A stretch of 64,000 nt of DNA from positions 1,488,001 through 1,552,000 of the forward strand of contig JAKZZE010000007.1 of the NCBI GenBank assembly GCA_024220505.1. Reading direction: 5' to 3'. A program made the position numbers and the translations under genes. Under the pieces are notes generated by a model. It did no database searches. It saw only the letters and a program-made list of their open reading frames with translations, and was not told the origin of the DNA. Shown piece by piece: positions 24,501-39,518 of the stretch; the stretch's first letter is position 1, and each line of letters begins with the position of its first letter. This DNA comes from Rhizopus arrhizus. Taxonomy: Eukaryota; Mucoromycota; Mucoromycetes; Mucorales; Rhizopodaceae.

Positions 24501-24685
24501 AGTATCAGAAACCCATTTTTTTTGTATAGGCAATTCGTATGTTATTTGATATAATCAGTCAGTGGAAATGTCCTTCAGATGAACTGCGCTTGTCCTTTAA
24601 AGATACAATAGAAGGCTACCAATCTTTATTCAGTCCAGAACAGTGGAACCAATTTTCTGTTCATCTACAGTCGAGCCCTTTGTAA
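21569..24685 (+). CDS. KAP104: Transportin-1 / karyopherin beta-2 (nuclear import receptor)
   Basis: Exons 21569-21667, 21719-22057, 22102-22675 (or on to 22769), 22770-22937, 22989-23062, 23110-23538, 23605-23856, 23997-24455 and 24530-24685 give a HEAT-repeat protein collinear with animal transportin-1: MAWQPDQTSLNQLLNILRD at the start, WTLRKYSATSLEAL, AEGGMDYIVPHLPEIIPFL, VQEAACSAFSILEEEA, LLYDTLGTLAESVG, LDLLSGIVQGLG, NNAIWALGEIAI and NDEKDTAFQGLC. The acidic H8 loop (EDEAEEQMEEEDDVEDDE, about 22701-22760) is present but followed by a T8 run that shifts the frame. Frame is restored either if the run is really T7 (about 880 residues) or by a 94-nt intron 22676-22769 (849 residues). The receptor imports PY-NLS cargo and releases it on RanGTP binding to that loop region. 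Confidence 0.92.
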
Positions 24686-25472
24686 TACCATCTCTTGTTT
24701 TCTGTCATGTTCTTTCACCTTTGCTTTTCTATATAAAAAAAAAGTCATCCTGAAGTTCTCTTTTATGTCTCTACAGTAGTGCACGACCACTGCGATTCTT
24801 CTTGTTACAAGCAGACAAGAGAAAGGCTGTAGGTTACCATCTATCTAAACAAAAAAATAACCCGTTCCTATAGACTTTAAAGATGAATTGTATGTCAGTC
24901 TTTTGTTTTCATGAACAAAACCTTTTTTTTAAAAAAAAAAAATTCAAACCCTGTTCCTTACTGCTGCTTTTTGAATTTTTTACTTGTTTTGCAAAATAAA
25001 TATGTCAGTGGACAGGATAGTACGGTGGCTGATGAAAAAGCACTGTTGATCGTTCACTGTATGTTTATGTTTTTGTCATTCACATCTATCACAACCAATT
25101 GAGCCCCATCCTGCGTTCACTGTCTTTTTAGTAGAAAAGAAGTAGTGTGATGGGATATGACTGCGACAGGAATGGTGATGGTCTAAAGTGACAAGAGTTC
25201 AATTTGAAAATACATGCTTGCTAAATAAAATGGAAACAACAGAGAAAGGTTACCATCTTGTGAGTATAGACAGTGTGTTTTATTAGATAAGTAAAGGCCA
25301 GTGAGAGTATCGACCATGTTTTCAAAAGGTTAATAGTGGATTGAACGTAGTAATTTTTTATTGGCGCAGATTATTAAATCAGCGCATAAAAGGACGTGTC
25401 ATTGTACAGACCATTAGTAATCTAGTCCATTTTTCTTTTTCTTTTTTTTTTTAATAATTACTATTTGAAGGA
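24686..25472. other. Intergenic, SERCA promoter region
   Basis: The spacer holds A/T-rich sequence with short homopolymer runs and no supported gene. A small frame at 24911-25102 has no recognisable content. Confidence 0.45.
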
Positions 25473-28539
<3,067 letters not shown>

Positions 28540-30305
28540 AGACTAGACTATTTTTATTATTAATACATGTTCTTTTCAATCAATGCACATGAAATTAGTT
28601 CATGCTAAATTCTACTTGAGCCAAACATCCACCAAGATCACGAACCTCTCGTGTTATTGATATCAGTGATCGTTTCAATTGATAGATGATAATAGATTGC
28701 TCTATGGAATATCAGCAAGTGGACATATCTTTTGGTTCTTGATGAGTGTAAAAAGATAGCTCAAGATGTCAATAATCAAAATGATCGATCCTTTATTTCT
28801 TTATCACAAACCGTTCTTTTTTATTAAAGCTAGTGAAGTCGATGATGATTGCAAGTTAACCAAACTTTCCTCCAAATGAATAAAAGAATAAAGGAGATGC
28901 TCAAGGGATAGATGCCAATTGGATTAGAGACTTGGGGTTTAGATGCTCATTTGGACAGTGATGTAGATTCATGGTTTGTTGAGTTCTTGTAACAAAACCC
29001 CATCTTTTATTGATCGGTTTATTTCCTGTGTTTGTTTATCACACGCCTTTTTTAAATTAAAAGCAAAGGGGGAGGGTTGTCAGCAAGAGAGCTCACTTTC
29101 TGTTGTTAGAGTCGATTTGAATTGGTTAAGCTATCGACTGTGTCACTGACTTTTTGGTACACGTTTTCCAAAAAAGTCAAGCATCAAAACCAGATGCACC
29201 TATTCAGTGTTGTACAACTGCTTTATTTCCGCTTTTGATGCAGCCAAGAAGCATACATCTTTCTGGTTTCATATGGCTAGAAGCAACCTGAATCGTAACG
29301 ATAGCAACAGTGTGCTCGAGATGAATCATTCAGCAACCCTAGTTTTCGCAACAATCAAAAAGGCAGAGGATACAATGATATGGATGCAGCGAGCTCTTGA
29401 ATGCTTTATTTCGAGATAAAGAATGTTCTTAATGTACTTGCATTGAGTCTATTTCATTTAAACTTTCTAAACCAGTGCATAAAACGCAGCGTTTGAATTC
29501 TCTTTTGTTGTATGACGACCGAAAGCATCTTACATGAGCCACTCTGACCCATGAACGATAAATGAATCGCGTTTTGATCTCGAATACCATCCAATATGCC
29601 ACTTGTATGAAAGAGTAGGGTCAATCAACAAGATACTGAAAGGGCCTTGTGAAAAAAAGACAAGATGAGCAAAATGCATTGCCTGTTGCTGTTGTATAGT
29701 TTTATACATTTCTATTGCTTATTATATTTAAAAAAAAAAAAAAAAAAAAAAAGCACAGCCAGATGACACCTTTTTAGCCACTAAAAAGCAGGCGCATGAC
29801 ACACATACTAAACAAGTCTCGCTTTCTTGTGTACATTTGACGCCCACCTGAGCTTCAAGGTTTCTCAAGCCCCTTGCAGTCTGTCTGAATCCATCATGAA
29901 AGAGATACGCTTTAAATAAAGTCGATTGAGATGAAAAGGATAACTGCAGGTTCATTCGATCCCTTCTGATTATCTTTTTGTTTGGTTCAACTCAAACATT
30001 CATCTCCATCAGCTTACTGAAACCAGGAAAAGGGAGGAGCATATGCAGTGATACGGTATGCATCACTATTTGAAAAAAGGTGAAATGTGGAGAAAGAAGG
30101 TTTATTGAGATGGCACTATGCATACCATAATTTAACTTTATAGAACTCATCTGCTGTCTATCAAACAATTAATTCACATTTATTTCTTTTAGTTTATTTA
30201 TACCTCATCTTTCATAACCGATCAAAAAAGCAAAGAATTTATCCAAATGGTAGTTAAAATTGAGGGTTACGAATAAATAGACTGCTGTGAGTTGAATTAA
30301 TTAGG
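28540..30305. other. Intergenic, 1.77 kb, no gene supported
   Basis: AT-rich sequence with a poly-A tract (29730-29752). Open frames here (29207-29419 plus, 29955-29728 minus) lack recognisable content. Confidence 0.45.
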
Positions 30306-30737
30306 CTAGGATGATAAAAAGTTGGAAGGATCATTAACCAGTAAAGGGTAGAGGATATCGGTAAGCTCGTATGCTTCGGCTAAATATCTAGCTCTATCGA
30401 GCGGAAGCCTATGTTCATTAAGTAAAGAAAGCAAACAACACAGTTATATCTTACCAAACACCCTTTTGTGGAATCGAACCTACCCTGGAAACCACCCGAT
30501 AATCTTCATTATTCAGGATTCCATCTCTTCTGGTTCGAGACAAATTAACCAGGTTCAATAGTTTTGTACAATTGACCATATCATTGTCTAATAACAATCA
30601 TTATTCAATCATCTCATTCATCCTTTACCTTGTCTTCTTGAAACGCATACACCACTAACTTCTACTTGATAACAAGCAGTATTTTCATTTTCCCAATCAA
30701 CCACATTCAAAGTTGGTCTCGAATAATTAAAATCCAT
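30306..30737 (-). CDS. Compact APSES-domain transcription factor (StuA/Efg1-like), three exons
   Basis: No long open frame marks this gene, but three exons (30737-30629, 30587-30455, 30408-30306) join with GT..AG introns of 41 and 46 nt into 114 residues. The product is almost exactly an APSES DNA-binding domain: YQVEVSGVCVSRRQDNDMV, NCTKLLNLVNLSRTRRDGIL, then GVWLPLDRARYLAEAYELTDILYPLL, which aligns with the classic StuA/Efg1 pattern (QVEA.[40 protein letters not shown]..A). It ends VNDPSNFLSS at a TAG. Known StuA/Efg1 proteins are far longer, so this is either a domain-only regulator or a gene with further exons, since the CTG|GTTAAT at 30339 could be a donor. It diverges from the dynein gene. 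Confidence 0.82.
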
Positions 30738-31112
30738 TTTGATATAAAAAAAGAAGAAATAATGATAACCATCAATCTTTTTATTTATTATCATCTTGTG
30801 ATGATGTCCCCTTTTTATTTTTAGAATCTGAATGATATCATTCATCTTTTTGTTATTCAATCAAGGATTATTTTCAGTATGGCTGTAATTGAAAGGTTCA
30901 TCTTTATTTTTCCCAAACTCTTAAAAGTCTAAAAACACGAATCATTCCATAAAGACAAAAATTAAGGGGCAGTCATGTCTTTGTCATCCTGTCCTCTCTT
31001 TCCTCTCTCTCTCTCACTTTTTTTTTTTAAAAAAAAATTCTAAAGTACGTTTTTTGACATCTGTCTCTGTCTGTTCCGTTATTTAAATTTATGACGTACA
31101 TTAACGCCAATT

Positions 31113-31155
<43 letters not shown>

Positions 31156-31192
31156 CTCTTTATTTTTTTTCTATTGATACCCCATTTTCAGC
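30738..31192. promoter_or_regulatory. Divergent promoter of APSES and dynein LIC genes
   Basis: The 455-bp spacer is AT-rich and holds a poly-T tract of about 29 (31126-31155) shortly upstream of the dynein start codon, plus CT runs near 31000. No specific operator could be named. Confidence 0.45.
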
Positions 31193-33238
31193 ATGTTGAG
31201 TTCCGTAACACCTTCAGCAAGTGTTTCTACTACTTCTATTGCCGGACAACAGCAAGTATATATACCCGAGAAGGACGAGATTTGGTCTGGTATTTTGAAA
31301 GGTGTTGCTTCCACCAAGATGGTACCTACCAAAAACGTTTTAATCCTAGGTGAATCCTAATTTAAGCAAATAAAACTCTGTACTTATTCATATAAACAGG
31401 AGAAATGGGTGCAGGTAAATCAACCTTGATTCACTATTTGAAAAATGATCCTGGCCCTCAACAGCAGCGAGAGGAAACGCCTGTCAACTATCATGTCAAA
31501 AGTCACTATACCCCACACATCAAAACACCCGTGGAAGAAAACGATTTGGCCTTGGGATATTCGTTTATAGACGTCAAGGATGAGGAGCATGAAGGTAAAT
31601 AAATATCCTTGCTTCACTGTTCTCTAACATCTGAGAGTAGCCGTCGCTCGATTGGGATGTTATCAACTCGGACTTTCTTCCCCTGAATTCTTACCACTCT
31701 TGAAATTCGCTATTCGCTCTCAAACCGTCGCTGATTCATGTGTTGTTATCTTGCTCGACTGGTCTCGTCCTTGGAAATTCTTGGAGACCTTACGTAGCTG
31801 GATTCATGTCTTGAGGTACGTGACGGATGAGATCTGTAAAGAAAACACAACCAATCAGTGGAGTCAAGGAAAGGCGGTCATGGATGAACTCAAAGAGAAT
31901 TGTAAGCTCTATAAAAAAGTATTCTTTTATTTACATGTTTTTGCGTAGTGGAACATTATTTACAAACATATACTGAACCATCCAACGGTATTGTGTTGAC
32001 CGCATCCACTTCGACAAGTTCCATCGTGGCCAATCCTAATCCTAGTACTTCAGCAACAACTCAAGCTTTAAATACTACCAATCATACAGATCAAGTCGTG
32101 TTGCCCTTGACAAATGGTTGCTTAACCACTAATTTTGGTATACCCATCATTGTCGTTTGTTCCAAGGTAACAAATATAAACAAATCGGCTTTTTCTTTAC
32201 CTTTTAAATAGAGTGACGCCATGAACAATTTGGAACAAACACATGATTATAAAGAAGATCAGTTTGACTATATTCAACAAACTTTAAGATCCATTTGCAT
32301 GAAATGTAAAAAGAAAAAGAAAAAGAAAAATAAAGATACTTATTCGTGTATAGATGGTGCAGCTTTATTTTATACCTCCAGTTATCAACCCTATACCTAT
32401 CATCAACTTCGAGAATATATCTTGCATCGTCTATTGACCATCAATGGCAAACCATACCCATTTCAGAGTCGAGCTCAAGTCGTCGAACGTGACACGGTCT
32501 TTGTTCCTTCCGGTTGGGACTCTTGGAACAAGATCAAGGTGTTACGAGAGGGGTTTGATTGCGAAAGCATATCAGAGGGATGGGATGAAAATATGGATGC
32601 AGACAATAGTCAGACTGGAGCTATTGGTATTTATCAAGAAGCGATACCCAATGAAGAGTCAGACAGCCAAGTAAGCCCATTGAACAACATTAGTTTTGCA
32701 GACATATTAATAACGATCCATAGCCTGAGCATATCTCTGTGGCTACTGTATGTGAAGACGAACAAATCTTTTATGAACGTCATTTTGAAACACTTCAAAA
32801 GACAGTAGACAGTTCTCGTAAGGTGAGTAGGCCAGGCGTCGTCGGTCCCTTGGGTGCGCCTCCTACGAATGATTTGACACGAATAGATACCAACAAAAAA
32901 GTAAGTTTTTCATATCCTCTTTACACATCCTAACTCTTTCTTCCTTTTGAAAGCAGGAGTCTGTTGAAAAGACACCAAACGGATCGCCTCCACCCACCAA
33001 TAATATCGATGGGCAAAATGGACCTTCGCACGAAATCATTGCCAATTTCTTTCAATCTCTATTATCCAAAAAGGCCAGTGGTGGATCTCCTACTTCTTCT
33101 CCTACATCCATTTTAAGTGGTATGCAGCAATCGAATGGCCGAAGTGAATTGGATGCTTACAGAAGACCTACGGTTAGTAGAAAAGATGTACATAAAGAAT
33201 TGGATAGAATGAGACAGTATACGGCCAGTAGTAAATAA
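31193..33238 (+). CDS. Cytoplasmic dynein light intermediate chain
   Basis: Eight exons (31193-31349, 31400-31594, 31638-31901, 31949-32166, 32212-32305, 32354-32670, 32724-32900, 32957-33238) join to 567 residues. The G-domain P-loop GEMGAGKSTLIHYL lies near residues 52-65. Further dynein-LIC hallmarks are LLDWSRPWKFLETLRSW, VLPLTNGCLTTNFGIPIIVVCSK, QTHDYKEDQFDYIQQTLRSIC, YGAALFYTSS, RDTVFVPSGWDSWNKI, and a C-terminal IIANFFQSLLSKKA helix of the adaptor-binding type. The subunit binds dynein heavy chain and cargo adaptors for minus-end microtubule transport. Its stop is only 9 bp from the stop of the convergent thymidylate kinase gene. Confidence 0.95.
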
Positions 33239-33247
33239 ACGCCTTTT

Positions 33248-34005
<758 letters not shown>

Positions 34006-34265
34006 TTTTTTTTTAAAAAAAAAAAAAAGGAAAAAATAGGTCGTTTGCATAAAAAACTTTAATCTCCCTCGACTTTTTTTTTTATTGCAAGGGAGCCAAT
34101 CCAATGGTGACAAAAGCCACACTTTTTTTTTTCTTTTTCATAAAACCTTTGATAGTTTCAACAATAGATTGAAAATGACAAGAAGCAATAGGGTGGAGTT
34201 GATTATGTATTACTTGAGCCTTGTGTGTTGTATAGAGTTGACAGGATGAATAGACATGTATGCAT

Positions 34266-34290
34266 TCCGGTCCGAGTAAGTCCGGTCCGA
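34266..34290. promoter_or_regulatory. Tandem TCCGGTCCGA promoter elements (RPL4)
   Basis: Two identical 10-bp copies at 34266-34275 and 34281-34290 lie 94 bp upstream of the RPL4 ATG. Read on the other strand they are TCGGACCGGA, the same core as in the RPL10 element. Confidence 0.6.
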
Positions 34291-34383
34291 AAAAGCTCTG
34301 AAGGGATCTCTTTGAAGAAATAAACTCATCCATCCACATGCATCCCTACAAACCTTCTCTTTTTCTGTTCGAACTTTTTCGAA

Positions 34384-35716
34384 ATGGTAAACATCAACCT
34401 ACATAAAGAAAGGAGAGAAAGAGGATGGATAAACAGAAAGACGACATCTCAACTACAGCATGATTGAACGCATCTTTTTCTCTCCTCTCTTTTGAAATCT
34501 CAACTGTTATTAATCTTTTCTCATGTAGTCCGCTGCCAGACCTGTCATCAACGTCTACGCCGATAGTGGTAAGAACGTCGCTAGCACCGTTCCTCTTCCT
34601 GCCGTCTTCAAGGCCCCCATTCGTCCTGACATTGTCAACTTTGTCCACACCAACATGGCCAAGAACAAGCGTCAACCTCACTCTGTCTCTTCCAAGGCTG
34701 GTGAGCAAACCTCTGCTGAATCTTGGGGTACTGGTCGTGCTGTCGCTCGTATTCCTCGTGTCAACGGTTCTGGTACTCACCGTGCCGGTCAAGCCGCTTT
34801 CGGTAACATGTGTCGTGGTGGTCGTATGTTTGCTCCTACCAAGGTATGTATAAGAAAGAGGATGTTGAAATGGAAATAATAACGGATTTCATGTGTGTAG
34901 ACCTGGAGAAAGTGGCAAATCAAGACCAACTTGAACCAAAAGCGTTTCGCTACTGCTTCCGCTTTGGCTGCTTCTGCTCTTCCCTCTTTGGTCATGGCCC
35001 GTGGTCACCGTATCGAAAAGATTGAGGAAGTTCCTCTTGTCGTTGACGACTCTGCTGAAAAGTTGGCCAAGACTAAGGAAGCCGTTGCCCTCTTGAAGGC
35101 CCTCAACGCCTACTCTGACGTTGTCAAGGTCTCCAACTCCCGCAAGCTCCGTGCTGGTCAAGGTAAGCTCCGTAACCGTCGCCACCGTCAACGCCGTGGT
35201 CCTCTTGTGATCTATAACGAAGACAACGGTCTCGTCAAGGCCTTCCGCAACTTGCCCGGTCTTGAATTGGTCAATGTCCGTCGTTTGAACTTGCTCCAAT
35301 TGGCTCCTGGTGGACACTTGGGTCGTTTCATCATCTGGACTCAATCTGCTTTTGCTCTCTTGGATGAACTCTTCGGTACCTACGAAACCCCTGCTACCTT
35401 GAAGAAGGACTATGTCTTGCCTGCTCACATCATGACCAACCCTGATGTCGCTCGTTTGATCAACTCTGACGAAATCCAATCTGTCGTCCGTCCTGCCGGT
35501 AACAAGCACCACAAGCGTCCTTTCACTCAAAAGAAGAACCCTCTCAAGAACCAAGGTGTCATGAACCGTTTGAACCCTTACGCTCAAGTCCTTCGTCGTG
35601 CTGAAATCATCAAGGCCCAAAAGGTCGCTAACGGTAAGGTTGCCAAGGTTCAAAAGAAGAAGCCTACTTCTACTGCTGCCAACAAGAAATTCTTGGAAAC
35701 TCTTCACTCTGCTTAA
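34384..35716 (+). CDS. RPL4: 60S ribosomal protein L4 (uL4)
   Basis: Exon 1 encodes only the ATG (34384-34386), followed by a 142-nt intron (GTAAAC..ATGTAG), exon 2 (34529-34843), a 57-nt intron and exon 3 (34901-35716), together 377 residues. Text such as [50 protein letters not shown] and [16 protein letters not shown] is diagnostic of uL4, which lines the nascent-peptide exit tunnel. Codon bias is strong. The minus-strand frame 35707-34889 is a shadow. The ATG-only first exon is the only in-frame start that precedes the conserved SARPV. Confidence 0.96.
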
Positions 35717-36351
35717 ATGGGTTGTGAAGGTCTAATAAAAGACATGTTTATGTTTTGTATGTTTGGACATGTATCAAAAGCGTCTTTCTAAAATGTTGGA
35801 TGAGTTTATTGTTTTTATTGAGTCTGTTCAAGTCGAATGATTTCACATACAAAAAAAATAAATAAGGGGAGCTGACTTTTGTAGTACATGAAATGAAGAA
35901 ATGTGTTGTAAAAAAGGAGAACTATTTATTATCAAGAGTCTATGTTAATGATAATAAGCATGGATCATGAAATTATTTCAAGCATATGTATTCATTCTTT
36001 CTAATTAATATTCTCATGTTGTCAAGATGATTTCAATTATTTTGTCATACGCTAAAAATGATTGTCTTTGTAACGGTAGTTTATGTTGAGTTTGATATTC
36101 TATCTATTGTTGAATGCTATGCATTGATGATGAGAGAAATAGTCTTTTTCTTATTAAAAAGACAAGAATGATGTACACTAAAAAAATAAAAATCACGAAA
36201 GATTATCGTCACTGTACAAACTATTGCTTTACCAAATCGGGATAAGAGCGCGAAAGTGATGAAACAATGACAAAATGATTTCACTTTAATCGATGATTGT
36301 TCCTTGTATAAAAAGAGGACGATAAGGAACCAAAAGAGAGAATTAAACAAA
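35717..36351. other. Intergenic, no gene supported
   Basis: The RPL4 3' UTR is followed by AT-rich sequence to the Ham1-like gene start. No frame with family resemblance was found. Confidence 0.5.
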
Positions 36352-39296
36352 ATGTCTAGTACAAAAATAAATCAAGATCTCTCTCCACAGGAAGCCAAGG
36401 CTGCCAAACAAAAAGCCACTGAAGAAAAATACAAGTTGTTTAGCACCTGGAAAGCGATGAGTGAAGGCAAGATGCCTCATAACGCTCAACTGGATGACAT
36501 GTTGACTAAACTGATCAATAACCAAACCATTCGATCCAGAGAACACATGGTGTCTGATGACGGCCGACGTCTCTTGCAAGACTTTCGTGATCTCCTCCAG
36601 ACTCTCAAACGGGCATTGCATGAAAAGAATCAGGATGAGCTGTTTCAATCCATGGTCTATCATTCATCCACACAACCCTCTCGAGCCAAACTCGACACAT
36701 TATCCAAGACGAGTGACAAAGACAAAGACACATTAAAGTCAGATGGCAAGAAAGGTAAGAAAAAAAAAAAAAAAAGTGAATCGGACAAGCAACTGATGTC
36801 GAGTTGGATAGCCTCAGATGCACTTTATCAAATCGGCAAGCTGATGTTGGTCAATAACGAATTCCGTTCTTTGCTGGGTGAAGTGATCGATATCTCTCAA
36901 GATATCTTTACAAACATGACTTCCAAGCTAGGTGATTCACTCAAGAACGCGGGTGATGATCTTCAAGGTGATCAAAGAAGCAAACGATCTGGCAAAGACC
37001 TCGTCGATTCTGCCTTGGATCGTGGTCTTTCGGATAGCCGACAGGATACCTTTGATAATCAAAACCATCGTGCCTTGGACAGCCATCATCGTGGGTTGGG
37101 CAACCATCATGTTTTGGGTAACAATAATTCTTTGGGCAACACTCATTCCTTGGGCAACAATCATTCCTTGGGCAACAATCATTCTTTAAACAACACTCAT
37201 TCTTTAGGTGATCATCATGATCATGCTTTGGATGATCAAAGACGATTGGGTCCAGGCAACCAAAGCCATGTTTTGGATAACAACGCCTTGGGCAGCCATG
37301 ATGCGTTGGATAATAAAAGACACGGCGGTTCTTTTGACAATACGACCTCGAACCACAAGAGCCTTGTGAGCACAGATACGACAGATCCTCGACACGTCGG
37401 ACTCTTGAATACCGGCGACTCTGTTCATCCCAACGCGATACCCAACGAGCTCTCGGCCAATGACAGCCCCCTCCACCATGACCAGCAAGACTTTATGGGC
37501 CACAGGCAGCGATCAGATGGCCGAGAGGAGATGGGAAACAAGGCATCGGATCGATTGAACGAGCACAAGAAAGACGCTCATCAAACCGTTCAAGAGCATG
37601 TACCCAAGGAAAAGCGAGACGAGCTCCTTCACCGACTTCAACGGGTCCTTGGTCAAATCCAGCAACATCCAGATTATCAACGTGCGATCGAGACTCTCAT
37701 CCGCCTGGTCAAGTCTTGGTCCAACCGCCTCTCCCAAAAGACGGACGACATGAGCGATCGTTCGGATGATGCTGTCAGCAAACGAGAATTCAAGTCACTG
37801 GTCGAAGCCTGGGCTCAAGGACAGTCGATCGATCCCCTCTTGAACAGTCTGCAGCAAGTCATGCAAGACGCCCGAAACGACCCCGAGCTGCACGACTATT
37901 ACGGTACGGTGATGGACTATGTCAAGCGTATGGTACGTGAACCAGAGTATGCCTCACGAGATGAGTCTCTAGAAGAAGGCAGGAGACTGATGGACCGTGG
38001 ACAACAAGTGCTTCATGGCAACTATGATGATCATCTCAACCACCTATCATCTCAGTCCCGTCACTATTGGCGTCTGATGGCTGAGGATCCTGTGGCTCGT
38101 GACATCAGTGATCGTGTGGGTGCTATTCATCGTGATCTATGGATGGACAGGTAAAAAAAAAAGAATAAAAAAAAAATAAAGAATAAAAAACTGATGGCCA
38201 TTATAGTGAAGGAAATCCTGCGTTTAAACCTCATTTGTTAAACGACATGAAGATGACACTTCTTCCAGCCTTGATGGACGAAATCAGGTATATTCCAATT
38301 CCTCGCATTGAATACAGCGATAAGCAATATGATGTGGTTGTCGAAAACTTGGTCATCTCAGGTGATAGCTTGTTGCCCAACGTCTTTGATACCAAGATCG
38401 AATCCTTCAACAGCTTTAGCCTCAAGACGGATGAGGCCTCTAAACCCAGCAGCCAAAGCTTGCTGGTCCGAATGAGTGAAATCCAGGCTGATATGGATGA
38501 TGTTGTCTTTTGGTATAACAAAAAGACTGGCTTTCCCAAGCTGCAAGATCGTGGCGTGGCCTCCATGGCTGTCGGCCGCAGGGGTATCACCCTTGTGCTT
38601 CGTTTACGCAGCGTAGCGAATGATCCAACAAAGACGTTCAAGGTCGATTACTGTAAATGTACGGTAGATAAGCTCAAGATCAAGGTCAACGACAGTCGCC
38701 ATAACATGCTTTACAAAACGATTGCACCTCTTATGATGGGTACCATTCGCAAGCAGATTGCAAAATCCATCGAGGCCATGGTGGTCGACAAGCTCAACGC
38801 ACTTGATCAACGTGTCACTCGATCCATCGTCAATTTCAACCAACGTCTTCAAGATAAAAAGTATGAGATGTTACCCGAAAAAGAAAACGTTCAACCGACT
38901 AAGGTCTCTCCTCATCAGCCACGTCCGGGTCTTTGGTCTACTCTAGTCTCCATCATGAACCACAATATTAAATCCAGAGTGGAGAACCGTCATCGTCGTC
39001 GTACAAGTGATTCTCACCAGGACCGAACTTCTAGTCCTTCTCATTCTATGAAAGCCAACTATGAATATCACAGTCCTCCTTTATCTCCAAAGAAATCTCA
39101 CCACCTTCAATCGCCTGTGCACCCTTCATCTCAGCACCACACGCATTCACCCCTTGACCTTTCTCACCATCACAACAACAATTCTCATACGCTTTCTCAC
39201 CACAGCCATCCCGAAAATTTGCTCCATAACAACAACGACACACAATCTCCAGTTCGTTTAAATGAAACCAACGATCGTTCTCGTCCGATTGTTTAA
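36352..39296 (+). CDS. Ham1-like protein (DUF5923/HAM1 N- and C-terminal type) with Asn/His-rich repeats
   Basis: Exon 1 (36352-38150) and exon 2 (38207-39296) join across a 56-nt intron to 962 residues. The C-terminal half (IHRDLWMDSEGNPAFKPHLLNDMKMTLLPALMDEIRYIPIPRIEYSDKQYD is its opening region; only positions are given beyond 38180-38340) has the fold text of Ham1-like C-terminal domains, related to lipid-binding BPI/SMP-like modules. The N-terminal half is helical (WKAMSEGKMP; LLQDFRDLLQTLKRAL). Between residues about 235 and 335 a low-complexity stretch repeats SLGNNH/SLGNTH units; the C-terminus is His/Ser/Pro-rich. Function in fungi is linked to hyphal fusion or septation in some species; not inferred here. 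A lipid-transfer role is a family guess. Confidence 0.85.
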
Positions 39297-39481
39297 AAAC
39301 ATTTGTCTGTGCTTTTTTTTATTTAATAAATATCTATTGTAAAAGTTATTTAGTTCATTTATTGGTGATTTAAAAAAAAATATCAAAAGAACAGGACAAG
39401 GCTATGTTTCAGAAATGATGACCTATTCTTTACTTAATTCAGTCAACATGGGGTTTCACTTTATGCAAATCCTCCTCCTTC

Positions 39482-39488
39482 TATAAAT
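39482..39488 (+). promoter_or_regulatory. TATA box TATAAAT of the fasciclin gene
   Basis: The sequence CTATAAATACC lies 31 bp before the ATG at 39519, so the 5' UTR would be very short if this TATA box is used. Confidence 0.5.
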
Positions 39489-39518
39489 ACCCTCGACACC
39501 CTCTCTTCCTTCATCCTC

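Noticed and set aside
30469..30483. GGTTCGATTCC-like tRNA B box on the minus strand
   Set aside because: The T-arm does not pair and no cloverleaf forms; the bases are coding sequence of the APSES exon 2.
34889..35707. Long antisense frame opposite RPL4 (272 residues)
   Set aside because: Shadow of strong codon bias; same for the frames opposite RPL10, RPL15 and SERCA.
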